Below are positions 17,330-26,903 of a DNA stretch of 64,000 bases, piece after piece; position 1 is the stretch's first letter; each line of letters begins with the position of its first letter. The notes under the pieces were generated by a model. That model had not been told where the DNA came from. It did not search any database and saw nothing but the letters and a program-made list of their open reading frames with translations. Source of the stretch: Sphingomonas phyllosphaerae (GTDB lineage Bacteria; Pseudomonadota; Alphaproteobacteria; Sphingomonadales; Sphingomonadaceae). The translations under genes were made by a program, and so were the position numbers. The DNA lies in the NCBI RefSeq assembly GCF_029623345.1, contig NZ_JAPYKH010000004.1, forward strand, positions 216,727 to 280,726, read 5' to 3'.

Positions 17330-19825
17330 ATGTCGCTCATCCCTCGCCCGCACGACGGCTCGCGCGTGATCGCGGTGCTGGGTCCGACCAACACCGGCAA
17401 GACGCATCTCGCGATCGAGCGGATGTGTGCGCATGCCAGCGGCATGATCGGCTTCCCGCTGCGGCTGCTGGCGCGGGAGGTCTACGACCGCGTGGTCGCG
17501 ATCAAGGGGCCGGAGCGGGTCGCGCTGATCACCGGCGAGGAGCGGATCGTCCCCAAGGACGCGCGCTGGTTCCTGTGCACCGCGGAGAGCCTGCCGCTGG
17601 AGCGCGAGGTCGCCTTCGTCGCGCTCGACGAGGCGCAGCTCGGCGCCGACCGCGAGCGCGGCCATGTCTTCACCGATCGCCTGCTGCGCGCGCGCGGGCG
17701 CGAGGAGACGATGATCCTCGGCTCGGAGGCGCTCCGCCCGGTGCTGCGCGCTTTGGTGCCCGAGGCCGAGATCGTCGAGCGGCCGCGCTTCTCGACGCTG
17801 AGCTACGCCGGCGCGAAGAAGCTGTCGCGGCTGCCGCGGCGCTCCGCGATCGTCACCTTCTCCGCCGAGGAGGTCTATGCCACCGCCGAGATGCTGCGGC
17901 GGCTGCGCGGTGGCGCCGCGGTGGTGATGGGGGCGCTCAGCCCCCGCACGCGCAACGCGCAGGTGGCGATGTTCCAGGCGGGCGAGGTCGACTATCTCGT
18001 CGCGACCGACGCGATCGGCATGGGGCTCAACCTCGACGTCGGCCACGTCGCCTTCGCCGGCCTGTCCAAGTTCGACGGTCAGCAGCGCCGCCGCCTCACC
18101 GTCGCCGAGATGGCGCAGATCGCCGGCCGCGCCGGGCGCCACCAGCGCGACGGCACATTCGGCGGGCTGACCGAGGAAGGGCCGGAGGCGTTCGAGCCCG
18201 AGGAAGTGGCGGCGATCGAGGCGCATCGCTTCCCGCGGCTCGACTGGCTCTACTGGCGCGACGGCACGCCCGACCTCGCCTCGATCGACGCCCTGCTCGC
18301 CTCGCTCGCGCGCCGCCCCGAGCACGAGCGGCTGCGCGCCGCGCCCGAGGCGACCGACCTGCGCGTGCTCAAGCGGCTCGCCGACGAGGTCGGGGTGCGC
18401 GACCGCGCGCGCGGCAATGTCGCGCGGCTGTGGGCGGCGTGCGGCATCCCCGATTTCGCCAAGCTGGGCATCGACCCGCACGCGCGCTTCGTCGGGCGCG
18501 TGTTCGGCTATCTCGCGCAAGGCTACGTGCCGCACCAATGGTTCGCCGACGAGGTGGCTAGGCTCGACCGCATCGAGGGCGATGTCGAGACGATCGCGGG
18601 GCGGATCGCAGCGATCCGCAGCTGGGCCTATATCGCGCAGCGGCCCGATTGGCTGGCTGACCCGCAGCACTGGGCGGCGCGGACGCTGGCGGTGGAGGAG
18701 CGGCTGTCCGATGCGCTCCACGAAAAGCTGACGCAGCGCTTCGTCGACAAGCGCACCACGGCCCTGGCGAAGAAGATCGGCAGCGGCGTCGGCGCGCTGC
18801 CGGTGGAGATCGACGCCGAGGGCGAGGTGACGATCGACACGCACGCGATCGGGCGGCTCGAGGGCTTTCGCTTCGTCGTCGCGCCCGACGCCACCGCTTC
18901 GGACAAGCGCCTGCTGCTCGCCACCGCGGAGAAGCGGCTTGGCGCCGAGCGCCGTCGACGCGCCGACGCGCTGGTGGCGCGCGACGACGCCGGCTTCGCG
19001 CTCGACGACGACTGCGTGATCCTGGCGGACGGGCTGGCGGTGGCGCGGCTCAAGCGCGGCGCATCGCTGGCGCGGCCGCAGCTCGCGCTCGACGCGGCGC
19101 TCGATTGCCTCGATCCCGCCGTGCGCGACTCGATCATGGCGCGGTTGCGCGCGTGGCTGACGGCGGCGATCGGCCGGGTGTTGCGCAGCGTCGCGGCGGC
19201 GGCGGAGGCGGCGCGGGCGCCCGCGGCGAGCCCGGCACTGCGCAGCGTCGCGGCGGCGCTGGAGAGCGGCGCGGGGTTCACCGAGCGGCTGCCGCTGCGT
19301 GCCGCGATCGATTCGCTCAGCGCGGGCGATCGCCACTGGCTGCGACGCCAGGGCGTGACGATCGGCGCGCTCGACCTGTTCGACGCGCGGCTGCTCAAGC
19401 CTGGCGCACAGGCGTGGCGCCGCGCGCTGCTCGCCGCGGCGGGGACGTCGCCCCCCCCGCTGCCGCGCGTCGGCGCGACGACGCTGCCGCGCGGCAGCAC
19501 GGGCGCGGTGCCGCTGATGGGCTATCGCCCGCTCGGCGCGCAGGCGGTGCGGATCGACCTGGTCGAGCGAGTGGCGCGCGCCGCGCACGACGCGCGCGCC
19601 GCGGACGGCCGCGCGCCGTTCGCGCCCGATCCGGCCCTGGCGGTGTCGATCGGGCTCGAGTCGGCGACGATCGCGCGGTTGATGGCTGAGCTTGGCTTCC
19701 GCCCCGCGTCTGTCAGCGCCGAGGGGCCACCGCTGTACGTCTGGCGCGGCCGTGCCCGCGCGCGCGAATCGCGGCCCACGCCCGACAACGCCTTCGCCGC
19801 ACTTGCCGAGCTGGTGCGGCGGTGA
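17330..19825 (+). CDS. SUV3/MgpS-like DEAD/DExH RNA helicase
   Basis: An 831-residue superfamily 2 helicase. Walker A GPTNTGKT at 18-25, motif II DEAQ at 100-103, then helicase C domain with TDAIGMGLNLDV and the arginine-finger motif QIAGRAGRH (about 265), followed by a SUV3-type C-terminal helical region and an alphaproteobacteria-specific extension. In mitochondria SUV3 partners an exoribonuclease in RNA decay; bacterial forms are less studied. ATG 17330 begins at the family N-terminus; the frame is open upstream to 17177 but has no similarity there. The next gene, an S4 RNA-binding protein, overlaps it by four bases, which supports a role in RNA handling. Confidence 0.9.
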   Translation: MSLIPRPHDGSRVIAVLGPTNTGKTHLAIERMCAHASGMIGFPLRLLAREVYDRVVAIKGPERVALITGEERIVPKDARWFLCTAESLPLEREVAFVALDEAQLGADRERGHVFTDRLLRARGREETMILGSEALRPVLRALVPEAEIVERPRFSTLSYAGAKKLSRLPRRSAIVTFSAEEVYATAEMLRRLRGGAAVVMGALSPRTRNAQVAMFQAGEVDYLVATDAIGMGLNLDVGHVAFAGLSKFDGQQRRRLTVAEMAQIAGRAGRHQRDGTFGGLTEEGPEAFEPEEVAAIEAHRFPRLDWLYWRDGTPDLASIDALLASLARRPEHERLRAAPEATDLRVLKRLADEVGVRDRARGNVARLWAACGIPDFAKLGIDPHARFVGRVFGYLAQGYVPHQWFADEVARLDRIEGDVETIAGRIAAIRSWAYIAQRPDWLADPQHWAARTLAVEERLSDALHEKLTQRFVDKRTTALAKKIGSGVGALPVEIDAEGEVTIDTHAIGRLEGFRFVVAPDATASDKRLLLATAEKRLGAERRRRADALVARDDAGFALDDDCVILADGLAVARLKRGASLARPQLALDAALDCLDPAVRDSIMARLRAWLTAAIGRVLRSVAAAAEAARAPAASPALRSVAAALESGAGFTERLPLRAAIDSLSAGDRHWLRRQGVTIGALDLFDARLLKPGAQAWRRALLAAAGTSPPPLPRVGATTLPRGSTGAVPLMGYRPLGAQAVRIDLVERVARAAHDARAADGRAPFAPDPALAVSIGLESATIARLMAELGFRPASVSAEGPPLYVWRGRARARESRPTPDNAFAALAELVRR

Positions 19826-20130
19826 GCGGCGCCGAGGCGATGCGGCTCGACCGCTATTTGTGGTTCACCCGCCTCGCCAAGACGCGCGACGTCGCGCAGG
19901 CGCTGGCGTGCGACGGCCGGCTGCGCATCGACGGGCGCGCGATCGACCGCGCGCACGCCCCTGTGCGGGTCGGCAATATCCTCACCTTCTTCCACGCCGG
20001 CAGGGTGCGCGTGCTGCGCGTCGAAGCACTGCCGGGGCGGCGCGGACCCGCGCCCGAGGCGCAGGCTTGCTACCAGGAACTGGTCACCGGCGGCGGCGAG
20101 AACGGCTCGCAACCCGCGCTGGAGCGTTGA
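19822..20130 (+). CDS. S4-domain RNA-binding protein (Hsp15-like)
   Basis: A 102-residue protein dominated by an S4 RNA-binding domain: MRLDRYLWFTRLAKTRDVAQAL, DGRLRIDGRAIDRAHAPVRVGNIL. It resembles Hsp15/HslR, which binds 50S subunits carrying stalled nascent chains. The start is GTG 19822 within the helicase stop (GTGA overlap), so its translation depends on the helicase. fdxA follows after 54 bases, completing a helicase, S4, ferredoxin run seen in other alphaproteobacteria. Confidence 0.87.
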   Translation: MSGAEAMRLDRYLWFTRLAKTRDVAQALACDGRLRIDGRAIDRAHAPVRVGNILTFFHAGRVRVLRVEALPGRRGPAPEAQACYQELVTGGGENGSQPALER

Positions 20131-20184
20131 CGCGGGCGTGATGCGGCGCAAAAGCGGCGCGCGAGAAGCGAGGAAATCCCGATC

Positions 20185-20526
20185 ATGACCTACGTCGTCA
20201 CCGACGCGTGCATCCGCTGCAAGTACATGGACTGCGTGGAAGTCTGCCCGGTCGACTGTTTCTACGAGGGCGAGAACATGCTCGTCATCAACCCGTCCGA
20301 GTGTATCGACTGTGGCGTCTGCGAGCCGGAATGCCCGGCCGAGGCGATCCTGCCCGACACCGAGAGCGGGCTGGAGCAGTGGCTCGAGCTCAACAACACC
20401 TTCTCGGCGCAGTGGCCCAACGTCACGCGCAAGCTCGACCAGACCCCACCCGACGCCGATTCGTTCAAGGGTCAGGACGGCAAGTTCGACAAATTCTTCT
20501 CGCCCGAGCCCGGCAAGGGCGACTGA
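20185..20526 (+). CDS. fdxA: Seven-iron ferredoxin FdxA
   Basis: A 113-residue ferredoxin of the FdxA type. Nine cysteines are in the family positions: C9, C12, C17, C21, C25, C40, C43, C46 and C50, enough for one 3Fe-4S and one 4Fe-4S cluster (motif [11 protein letters not shown] plus CIRCKYMDC and CPVDC). The C-terminal extension ([17 protein letters not shown]) is characteristic of this group. It is a low-potential electron carrier in the cytoplasm with unknown partners. GAAGCGAGGAAA is the likely ribosome-binding site. CarD, often the next gene in relatives, is not here. Confidence 0.95.
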   Translation: MTYVVTDACIRCKYMDCVEVCPVDCFYEGENMLVINPSECIDCGVCEPECPAEAILPDTESGLEQWLELNNTFSAQWPNVTRKLDQTPPDADSFKGQDGKFDKFFSPEPGKGD

Positions 20527-20867
20527 GCGAGACTTTAGCACGCTTTCCCTCGTGGCCCCGCGCGCGTGGTGGCCCGAAGGCGCCCACGTCGGCCGGACTT
20601 CTGCGATGCCACCTCGTTATCCCGGTCCTTAGCCTGGATTCACCGCGCCGCATACGCCTCGGCCATTGTTCGCCGCGGCATCATGGATCCCGGCTCAGGG
20701 GCCGGGATGACGGCCTTAGACCAGCTACGCGAAAGTCTTGCGAGCGCGGAGAACAGCCGAATTTCGCGCGGTACCGAACGCGCTGCAAAGGTTCCTCTGC
20801 TCGGGCGAGGTGACGTAAGGCGCACGCGCGGTTGCTCGCCGCGAGGCGCGCGCGTACCGCTGCGGCC
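20527..20867. other. 341-base intergenic region after fdxA
   Basis: No gene is supported. It holds the hairpin repeat at 20687-20708 and a GC-rich stretch with several overlapping short palindromes (for example around 20820-20860). The promoter of the glutaminyl cyclase gene should lie in the last 100 bases, but no clear -35/-10 pair is visible. Confidence 0.5.
20687..20708. repeat. Hairpin repeat, TCATCCCGG family
   Basis: ATCCCGGC (20687-20694), six-base loop, GCCGGGAT (20701-20708), followed by gacgg: a perfect 8-bp stem. It belongs with the repeats at 3218, 26768 and 44377. It sits about 160 bases after the fdxA stop and could end fdxA transcripts. Confidence 0.65.
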
Positions 20868-21662
20868 ATGACCCGCCGGCCCGTCCCCGCGCTCCTGGCG
20901 CTGCTCCTCCCGCTCGCCGCTCCGGCGCCGGCCGCGCCCCAGGCGGCACCCGTCGCCACCGACGCCCGACCGCCGGTGGTGGTCCCGACCGTCGTCGCGC
21001 GCTTCCCGCATGACCGCGACGCCTTCACCGAGGGACTGATCTGGCATGGCGCCGCGCTTTACGAGAGCGTCGGGCTCGAAGGCCGTTCCGACGTCCGCCG
21101 TGTCGAGCTTGCCACCGGCAAGGCGGTGACGCGCGCCGTCATCCCGCCGGCGCAGTTCGGCGAGGGATTGGCGGCGTGGAAGGACCAGCTCGTCAGCCTC
21201 ACCTGGCACGACGGGATCGCGCACCGCTGGGCGGCGGCGACGCTGCGGCCGCTCGGCACCGCGCGCTACAGCGGCGAGGGCTGGGGGCTGACGAGCGATC
21301 GCACCGCGCTGATCCGCTCCGACGGCAGCGCCAATCTGACCTTCCACGATCCGGTCACGCTGGCGGTCAAGCGGACGCTCAAGGTGACCTACATGGGTCA
21401 GCCGGTCGACCAACTCAACGAGCTCGAGTGGGTCGACGGCACGATCCTCGCCAACGTCTGGCACCAGCCGATGATCGTGCGGATCGATCCGGCGAGCGGG
21501 CGCATCACCCAAGTGATCGACCTCCGCGCGATCGTCGCCGAGGTCGGCGCGCGCGACCCCGAGGCGGTCGCCAACGGCATCGCCTGGGACGCCGCCAAGC
21601 GCCGCCTGTTCGTCACCGGCAAGCGCTGGCCGACGCTGTTCGAGATCCGGCTGGCGCGCTGA
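20868..21662 (+). CDS. Exported glutaminyl-peptide cyclotransferase (beta-propeller type)
   Basis: A 264-residue exported enzyme of the plant/bacterial glutamine cyclotransferase family, which forms N-terminal pyroglutamate. Signal peptide (MTRRPVPALLALLLPLAAPAP), then a five-bladed propeller with family motifs FTEGLIWHGAALYESVGLEGRS, FGEGLAAWKDQLVSLTW, YSGEGWGLT, QLNELEWVDGTILANVW and ANGIAWDA. The catalytic glutamates lie in the FTEGL and QLNELEW segments. The start is ATG 20868. It ends 38 bases before the convergent permease gene. Confidence 0.9.
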   Translation: MTRRPVPALLALLLPLAAPAPAAPQAAPVATDARPPVVVPTVVARFPHDRDAFTEGLIWHGAALYESVGLEGRSDVRRVELATGKAVTRAVIPPAQFGEGLAAWKDQLVSLTWHDGIAHRWAAATLRPLGTARYSGEGWGLTSDRTALIRSDGSANLTFHDPVTLAVKRTLKVTYMGQPVDQLNELEWVDGTILANVWHQPMIVRIDPASGRITQVIDLRAIVAEVGARDPEAVANGIAWDAAKRRLFVTGKRWPTLFEIRLAR

Positions 21663-21699
21663 GGATCGCGCGCGTCGCCGCGGGGTGCGTGGGCGCGGC

Positions 21700-22479
21700 T
21701 CAGGCCAGCAGCCGCACGCCCACGATCAGCAACACCACCGCGAGCAGCGGCGTGACGACACGCTCGGGCAGCCGGTCGGTCAGCCGCGCGCCCAGGATTA
21801 CGCCGGGGATCGAGCCGAGCAGCAACGCGCCGAGCAGGTGCAGGTCGATGTTGCCGATCAGCGCGTGGCCGATCCCGCCGAGCAGCGCGACCGGGACGGC
21901 GTGGAGGATGTCCGTCCCCACCAGCCTCTTGGCGGTCAGCCGGAAGGGATAGAGCAGCAGCAGCAGCGTCGCCCCGAGTGCACCCGCGCCCACCGAGGTC
22001 AGCGTGATCAGCGTGCCCAGAAGCGCCCCGGCCGCTACCGTCAGCGCCGGCTGGAAGCGCAGCAGCGCCTCGGTCCGCGCGCCCTCGCGCCGCGCGAAGC
22101 GGCGTGCCAGCGCGGCGCGAAAGGGCGTGAGCAGCGCCGAGATCACCAAGGTCGCGCCGAGCACGCGCACGATCAGACCGCCGCTCTCGGCGCGCTCGTG
22201 GTGGCTCCACAGCCACCACAGGGTGAGCGCCACCGCCGGCAGGCTGCCGAGGCAGAGCCGGCGCACCACTGTCCAGTCGGCATTGTCGCGGCGGTGATGC
22301 ACCGCGCCGCCGACCAGCTTGGTGATCGCGGCGAACCACAGGTCGGTGCCGACCGCGGTGGCGGGCGCCACCCCGAACAGCAGGATCAGCACCGGCGACA
22401 TCAGCGATCCGCCGCCCACGCCGGTCAATCCGACGATCGCGCCCACCAGGAAGCCCGCGAGCGTGCTCAGCCAGTCCAC
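21700..22479 (-). CDS. Second TauE/SafE-family membrane transporter
   Basis: A 259-residue membrane protein with about eight helices and the family repeats FLVGAIVGLTGVGGGSLMSP and LITLTSVGAGALGATLLLL. It is only distantly like the TauE protein at 8397-9311 and lacks a TIGR02186 neighbour, so it probably carries a different anion. The start is GTG 22479 with a GGGGG tract eight bases upstream. The frame is open further upstream to 22776, but there it overlaps the opposite end of wecB and reads as arginine-rich noise. Confidence 0.85.
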   Translation of the reverse strand: MDWLSTLAGFLVGAIVGLTGVGGGSLMSPVLILLFGVAPATAVGTDLWFAAITKLVGGAVHHRRDNADWTVVRRLCLGSLPAVALTLWWLWSHHERAESGGLIVRVLGATLVISALLTPFRAALARRFARREGARTEALLRFQPALTVAAGALLGTLITLTSVGAGALGATLLLLLYPFRLTAKRLVGTDILHAVPVALLGGIGHALIGNIDLHLLGALLLGSIPGVILGARLTDRLPERVVTPLLAVVLLIVGVRLLA

Positions 22480-22595
22480 GTCGCGCGTACCCCCATCGCA
22501 TGTCCCGGCGTCATCGCGTTCGATGTGCGACGCCGGGGGGGCGCGCGGCAAGCGCAGAAATGCTTGGGGCGGCCGTGGCGGCGGGCGCATCGGGG

Positions 22596-23738
22596 TTAGT
22601 CGCGGGGGTGGTCCGCGTGCAGCCGCGCGAGGATCGCCGCGATACGCTCGCCGGCGCAGCCGTCGCCATAGGGGTTGCGCGCGCGCGCCATCGCCGCGTG
22701 CGCGACCGGGTGATCGAGCAGCCGCGTCGCCGCCGCGACGATGCGCGCCGGGTCGGTCCCGACGAGGCTGGCGCAACCCGAGGCGATCCCCTCGGGCCGC
22801 TCGGTCGTGTCGCGCAGCACCAGCACGGGCAGGTCGAGCGCGGGCGCCTCTTCCTGCAGCCCGCCCGAGTCGGTGAGCAGCAGGTGGCTCATGCCGAGCA
22901 GTCGTACCATCGCCGGATAGTCGAGCGACGGCAGCACCGTCACTCTTGGCTCGCGCGCCAGCTGTCGCGCCAGCGCGAGCGCCTGCGGCGCCGGATGCGT
23001 GGGCAGGGCCACCGCGACATCATCGCGCCGCGCGAGGACGCATACCGCCTGCGCCACCCTCGCCATCGCGGCCCGGTCCTTTTCGCGGCGATGCACCGTC
23101 ACGGTGACGATCCGGCGCGCGTCCGCCGCGGCGGCGAACGATGCCACCGCCGCCCCGAGCGACGGCACGGCGGCGACGCGGGCGGCCATGGCGAGAAGCG
23201 AGTCGATCCCGCTGTTGCCGGTGACGTGGATCGCGTCCGGCGGCACGTTCTCGGCGGCGAGCGCGGCGGCGGCCGTGGCGGTGGGCGCGAAGTGACAGTC
23301 CGCCACCGCGGTGATCGCCCTGCGCCAGCCCTCCTCCGGGCGCGGCGCGGCGAGGTCGCCGCTGCGCAGCCCCGCCTCGACATGCGCGACGGGCACGCCG
23401 CACAGGTTGGCCGCCATCGCTCCCGCCCAGGCGCTCGAGGTGTCGCCCTGCACCACCAGCCGCACCGGTCGCTCCGCCTCGAGCAGCGCCGCAACCGAGT
23501 CGATCAGCCCGCCGAGCAGCGCGCGATGCGGCTGCCCCGCACGCATCAGGTCGAGATCCACGTCGGGCACCAGCTCCAGCGCGGCGAGCGCCTGATCGAG
23601 CAGTGCGCGGTGCTGGCCGGTCACCGCGACCCGCACGGTCAACGCCGGATGACGGCGCAGGGCCGCGACCACCGGTGCCATCTTGATTGCCTCGGGTCGG
23701 GTGCCGAATAGGAGCAGGATGCGGGGTGCCGCACGCAT
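22596..23738 (-). CDS. wecB: UDP-N-acetylglucosamine 2-epimerase (non-hydrolysing)
   Basis: A 380-residue epimerase that converts UDP-GlcNAc to UDP-ManNAc for surface polysaccharide. Family segments in order: [13 protein letters not shown] (residues 11-23), [41 protein letters not shown] and [12 protein letters not shown]. The usual N-R-x-x in the PEExxNR segment is EEGWRRAI here, a mild departure. No other polysaccharide gene adjoins it. It is divergent from gnd across 92 bases, which must hold both promoters. Confidence 0.9.
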   Translation of the reverse strand: MRAAPRILLLFGTRPEAIKMAPVVAALRRHPALTVRVAVTGQHRALLDQALAALELVPDVDLDLMRAGQPHRALLGGLIDSVAALLEAERPVRLVVQGDTSSAWAGAMAANLCGVPVAHVEAGLRSGDLAAPRPEEGWRRAITAVADCHFAPTATAAAALAAENVPPDAIHVTGNSGIDSLLAMAARVAAVPSLGAAVASFAAAADARRIVTVTVHRREKDRAAMARVAQAVCVLARRDDVAVALPTHPAPQALALARQLAREPRVTVLPSLDYPAMVRLLGMSHLLLTDSGGLQEEAPALDLPVLVLRDTTERPEGIASGCASLVGTDPARIVAAATRLLDHPVAHAAMARARNPYGDGCAGERIAAILARLHADHPRD

Positions 23739-23830
23739 GTCCTCTTATTCTAGCGGGAGGAGGACATGCTGCGGCGCGGAACCTAGCGGCCGTGCCGCGC
23801 GATTCAGCGGCGAGCGAGGAGGGTAGCAGA

Positions 23831-24820
23831 ATGCGACTGGTGATGATCGGCCTCGGCCGAATGGGCGGCAACATGGCGCGTCGCCTGATGCAGGCGGGGC
23901 ATGAGATCGTCGCCTATGACCGCGACACGGACGCGGTCGCCAAGCTCGCCGAGGCAGGCGCGATCGCCGTCGGCTCGCTCGACGAGGCGCGCGCGCGCTG
24001 CCAGGAAAGCGGCGCCGCCGCGATCTGGTGGGTGATGTTGCCGCACGGCGCGATCACCGATGGCGTGATCGAGCAGATCGCGGGCAGCGCAAGCGCGGGC
24101 GAGGTCGTGATCGACGGCGGCAACAGCTTCTACAAGGATGATATCCGCCGCGCCAAGGCACTCGCCGAGAAGAATGTCCATTACGTCGACGTCGGCACCT
24201 CGGGCGGCGTCTGGGGGCTGGAGCGCGGCTATTGCATGATGATCGGCGGCCCCGACCAGGTCGTGCGCGACCTCGACCCCGTCTTCTCCGCACTCGCGCC
24301 GGGCGCGGGCACGATCGAGCGCACGCGTGGCCGCGCCGAGGGGATCGATGACCGCGCCGAGCACGGCTACATCCATGCCGGCCCAGCGGGCGCGGGGCAT
24401 TTCGTCAAGATGATCCACAATGGCATCGAGTACGGCCTGATGCAGGCCTATGCCGAGGGCTTCGACGTGCTCAAGGGCAAGGCCTCGGAGAAGCTGGCAG
24501 AGGACGAGCGCTACGACCTCAACCTCGCGGACATCGCCGAGGTGTGGCGGCGCGGCAGCGTGATCTCGTCCTGGCTGCTCGACCTCACCGCGCAGGCGCT
24601 CGCGAGCGACCCGCACCTCGAGAAGTTCAGCGGCAACGTCGCCGACTCCGGCGAGGGCCAGTGGACGATCGAGGCGGCGATGGAGGAAGCGGTGCCGGTG
24701 AACGTCCTCACCACCGCCTTGTTCGCGCGCTATCGAAGCCGGGTCGAGCATACGTTCGGCGAGAAGGCGCTGTCGGCGATGCGCTTCGGCTTCGGCGGCC
24801 ACGTCGAGATGCCGCAGTAA
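23831..24820 (+). CDS. gnd: 6-phosphogluconate dehydrogenase, short decarboxylating form
   Basis: A 329-residue enzyme oxidising 6-phosphogluconate to ribulose 5-phosphate, CO2 and reduced nicotinamide cofactor. It is of the short class (about 300-330 residues, compared with about 470 in E. coli). N-terminal Rossmann motif [10 protein letters not shown] (7-16), substrate motif GTSGG (122-126), catalytic lysine K193 in [13 protein letters not shown]. An insert at about 163-180 ([16 protein letters not shown]) is also seen in other short forms. ATG 23831 follows GGAGGG. The stop shares bases with the next start (TAATG), linking it to two HAD phosphatase genes. Confidence 0.92.
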   Translation: MRLVMIGLGRMGGNMARRLMQAGHEIVAYDRDTDAVAKLAEAGAIAVGSLDEARARCQESGAAAIWWVMLPHGAITDGVIEQIAGSASAGEVVIDGGNSFYKDDIRRAKALAEKNVHYVDVGTSGGVWGLERGYCMMIGGPDQVVRDLDPVFSALAPGAGTIERTRGRAEGIDDRAEHGYIHAGPAGAGHFVKMIHNGIEYGLMQAYAEGFDVLKGKASEKLAEDERYDLNLADIAEVWRRGSVISSWLLDLTAQALASDPHLEKFSGNVADSGEGQWTIEAAMEEAVPVNVLTTALFARYRSRVEHTFGEKALSAMRFGFGGHVEMPQ

Positions 24821-25626
24821 TGCCGATCCGACTGCTGGTGTCCGACGTCGACGGTACGCTCGTCGACAAGGAGAAGCAGCTCACCGCGGCGACGATCGCC
24901 GCGGTGAAGCATCTGCAGGACGAGGGCGTCGCCTTCACGCTGATCAGCGCGCGGCCGATGTCGGGCATTCGTCCGTTGCTCGACCAGCTCGGCTTCGACG
25001 GCGACGTCGCCGCGTTTAACGGCGGCATCGTCTTTCGTCGCGACGGCACGATCGTTCACCACGAAACGCTTCCCGTCGATGTGGCGCGGGAGGCGTTGAT
25101 GATCGCCGCCGAGTTCGAGGTCGACACCTGGCTGTTCGCCGACGACCGCTGGTACGCCACCGATCCCGACGGTGCGCACACGACCAGCGAGCGGCGCAGC
25201 TCGGCACAGGAGCCCGTGGTGGCGGAGGATCTCGGCGCGTTGCTCGACCGCGCCGACAAGCTCACGTTCGTCAGCGACGATGAGGCGATGCTCCACGCGC
25301 TCTACGCGCGCGTCCACACCGCGATCGGCGATCGTGCCACGGTGGCGCAGTCGCAGGTCTATTATCTCGACGTCACCGCCAAGGGCGCCAACAAGGGCGA
25401 CGGTATTGCTGCGCTCAGCCAGGCGCTTGGCATCGCGCTGGAGGATACCGCCGCGATCGGCGACCAGGCCAACGACCTGCCGATGCTGCGGCGTGCCGGC
25501 CTGCCGATCGCGATGGGCAACGCACCCGAGGCGGTGAAACAGGCGGCGCACGAGGTGACTCGCGCGAACGACCAGGATGGCGTAGCGCACGCCATCGAAA
25601 CGATTGTTCTGCCGCGGAGACACTGA
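24820..25626 (+). CDS. Cof-type HAD-IIB sugar-phosphate phosphatase
   Basis: A 268-residue HAD superfamily phosphatase of the Cof class. Nucleophile motif VSDVDGTL (D9/D11), motif II LISARP, a class IIB cap domain (about 85-190), motif III Lys in the KGANKGDG segment and metal-binding motif GDQANDLPML. Cof enzymes hydrolyse sugar phosphates, FMN or pyridoxal phosphate. Its start lies in the gnd stop (TAATG) and the next HAD gene begins at the base after its stop, so all three are one operon. Substrate unknown; a phosphosugar near the pentose-phosphate pathway is a reasonable guess. Confidence 0.88.
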   Translation: MPIRLLVSDVDGTLVDKEKQLTAATIAAVKHLQDEGVAFTLISARPMSGIRPLLDQLGFDGDVAAFNGGIVFRRDGTIVHHETLPVDVAREALMIAAEFEVDTWLFADDRWYATDPDGAHTTSERRSSAQEPVVAEDLGALLDRADKLTFVSDDEAMLHALYARVHTAIGDRATVAQSQVYYLDVTAKGANKGDGIAALSQALGIALEDTAAIGDQANDLPMLRRAGLPIAMGNAPEAVKQAAHEVTRANDQDGVAHAIETIVLPRRH

Positions 25627-26379
25627 ATGAAGAAGCTCGTCGCCTTCGATCTCGACGGCACCCTCGCGCTCAGCAAACAGGCGCTCAAGGACGACATGGG
25701 CGAGACGTTGGCGGACTTGCTGACGGTGGCCGACGTCGCGGTGATCTCGGGGGGCGACTGGCCGCAGTTCGAGAAGCAGGTGGCGAGCCGCCTGCCCGAC
25801 CGCGCCGACCGCGACCGGCTGTGGCTGATGCCGACCACCGGCACCAAGCTGTACGTCCACCGCGACGGCGAATGGAAGACGGTTTACGCCGAGCTGTTCG
25901 ACGACGCCGAGAAGCAGAAGATCATCGACGCGTTCGGCCAGTCGCTCGAGGCGACCGGCTTCGTCCCCGAGCAGACCTGGGGCGAGCGCATCGAGGATCG
26001 CGGCAGCCAGATCACCTTCTCCGCGCTCGGCCAGCAGGCCCCGCTCGAGGCGAAAGAGACCTGGGATCCCGATTTTGCCAAGCGCAAGGTGATCCAGGCC
26101 GACCTGCGTCAGCGGTTGCCGGGGCTGGCGATCAACATGGGCGGCGCCACCTCGATCGATATTACCCGCGAAGGCGTCGACAAGGGGTATGGCCTGCGCA
26201 AGCTGGCGGCGGAGAGCGGCATCCAGCTCGGCGAGATGCTGTTTATCGGCGACGCGATTTTCCCGGGCGGCAACGATTATCCGGCGCATGAGGCGGGTGT
26301 GGACTGCGTCCGCGTGCGCGACCCGCAGGAGACGATCAGCGTCGTGACCGCGATCGTCGCATGCCAGAAGCAGGGCTGA
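25627..26379 (+). CDS. HAD-IIB phosphatase resembling phosphomannomutase-type proteins
   Basis: A 250-residue HAD-IIB protein. Nucleophile motif FDLDGTLALSK (D8/D10), motif II VISGGDWPQF, cap domain about 85-185, and metal motif FIGDAIFPGGNDYPAHE. The GGD-x-PQFEKQ and GGNDYPA features are shared with eukaryotic-type phosphomannomutases and related sugar phosphatases. It follows the Cof-type gene without a gap. Whether it is a mutase or a phosphatase cannot be told from sequence alone. Confidence 0.83.
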   Translation: MKKLVAFDLDGTLALSKQALKDDMGETLADLLTVADVAVISGGDWPQFEKQVASRLPDRADRDRLWLMPTTGTKLYVHRDGEWKTVYAELFDDAEKQKIIDAFGQSLEATGFVPEQTWGERIEDRGSQITFSALGQQAPLEAKETWDPDFAKRKVIQADLRQRLPGLAINMGGATSIDITREGVDKGYGLRKLAAESGIQLGEMLFIGDAIFPGGNDYPAHEAGVDCVRVRDPQETISVVTAIVACQKQG

Positions 26380-26404
26380 GCACGGCCTCCGACGGACGCG
26401 CGCG

Positions 26405-26731
26405 ATGATCGACGTACCCGCGCTGTACGCGCGCGTCATCCACTGGATCGGTGACGGCACCGGCACCACCGACACGGTGCTGCACATCCACGCCGGGATG
26501 GCGGTGCTGATGCTGGCGCGACTGGTGACGCGGCGCTCGCTCGGCACCTTCGTGCCGCTGTCGGTGGTGGCGCTGGCGGAGCTCGGCAACGAGGTCCTCG
26601 ACCGGCTCCACTATCACTCGTGGCGCTGGTGGGACACGATCCCCGACGTGATCAACACCCTGTTCTGGCCGACCGTGATCTGCGCGGCGGTGCGCTGGCG
26701 CCCGATGCACCGCCGCGACCAGCGGCGATGA
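26405..26731 (+). CDS. Small inner-membrane protein of unknown function
   Basis: A 108-residue protein with about three hydrophobic segments (HAGMAVLMLARLV, LGTFVPLSVVALAELGNEVLD, DVINTLFWPTVICAAV). The polar patch LHYHSWRWWDTIPDV is conserved-looking, and with the histidines HIHAG could form a site at the membrane surface. The pattern is reminiscent of VanZ-like small membrane proteins, but I cannot assign a family. It starts 25 bases after the second HAD gene, so it may be the operon's last member. Confidence 0.65.
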   Translation: MIDVPALYARVIHWIGDGTGTTDTVLHIHAGMAVLMLARLVTRRSLGTFVPLSVVALAELGNEVLDRLHYHSWRWWDTIPDVINTLFWPTVICAAVRWRPMHRRDQRR

Positions 26732-26767
26732 ACGAGGGAGAGGCGCGACTCTCCGCCCCCTTACCTT

Positions 26768-26862
26768 CATCCCGGACTTGGTCCCGGATCTACGGCACCC
26801 CTAGATCAACATGGCCTGAGTGAGCGGCGCGGTGGATCCCCGACCAGGTGCCGGATGACGGT
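26768..26862. repeat. Paired inverted hairpin repeats, TCATCCCGG family
   Basis: TCATCCCGGAC-ttg-GTCCCGGATCTACGGCACC at 26768-26799 is faced about 35 bases later by an inverted copy, ggtggatccccgaccaggtgccggatgacgg. Each arm is an imperfect hairpin and the two arms are inverted with respect to each other, as in the BIME arrangement of enterobacterial REP elements. It lies between the convergent membrane-protein and IMPase-family genes. Confidence 0.6.
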
Positions 26863-26903
26863 CATAAGGGAGAAATCCAAGCATCGTTGACCACCCAACG
26901 CCG

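Noticed and set aside
17213..19588. A 791-codon open frame on the strand opposite the SUV3-like helicase
   Set aside because: Arg/His/Ala-rich with no domain. It mirrors the helicase gene, as expected when third positions are almost all G or C.
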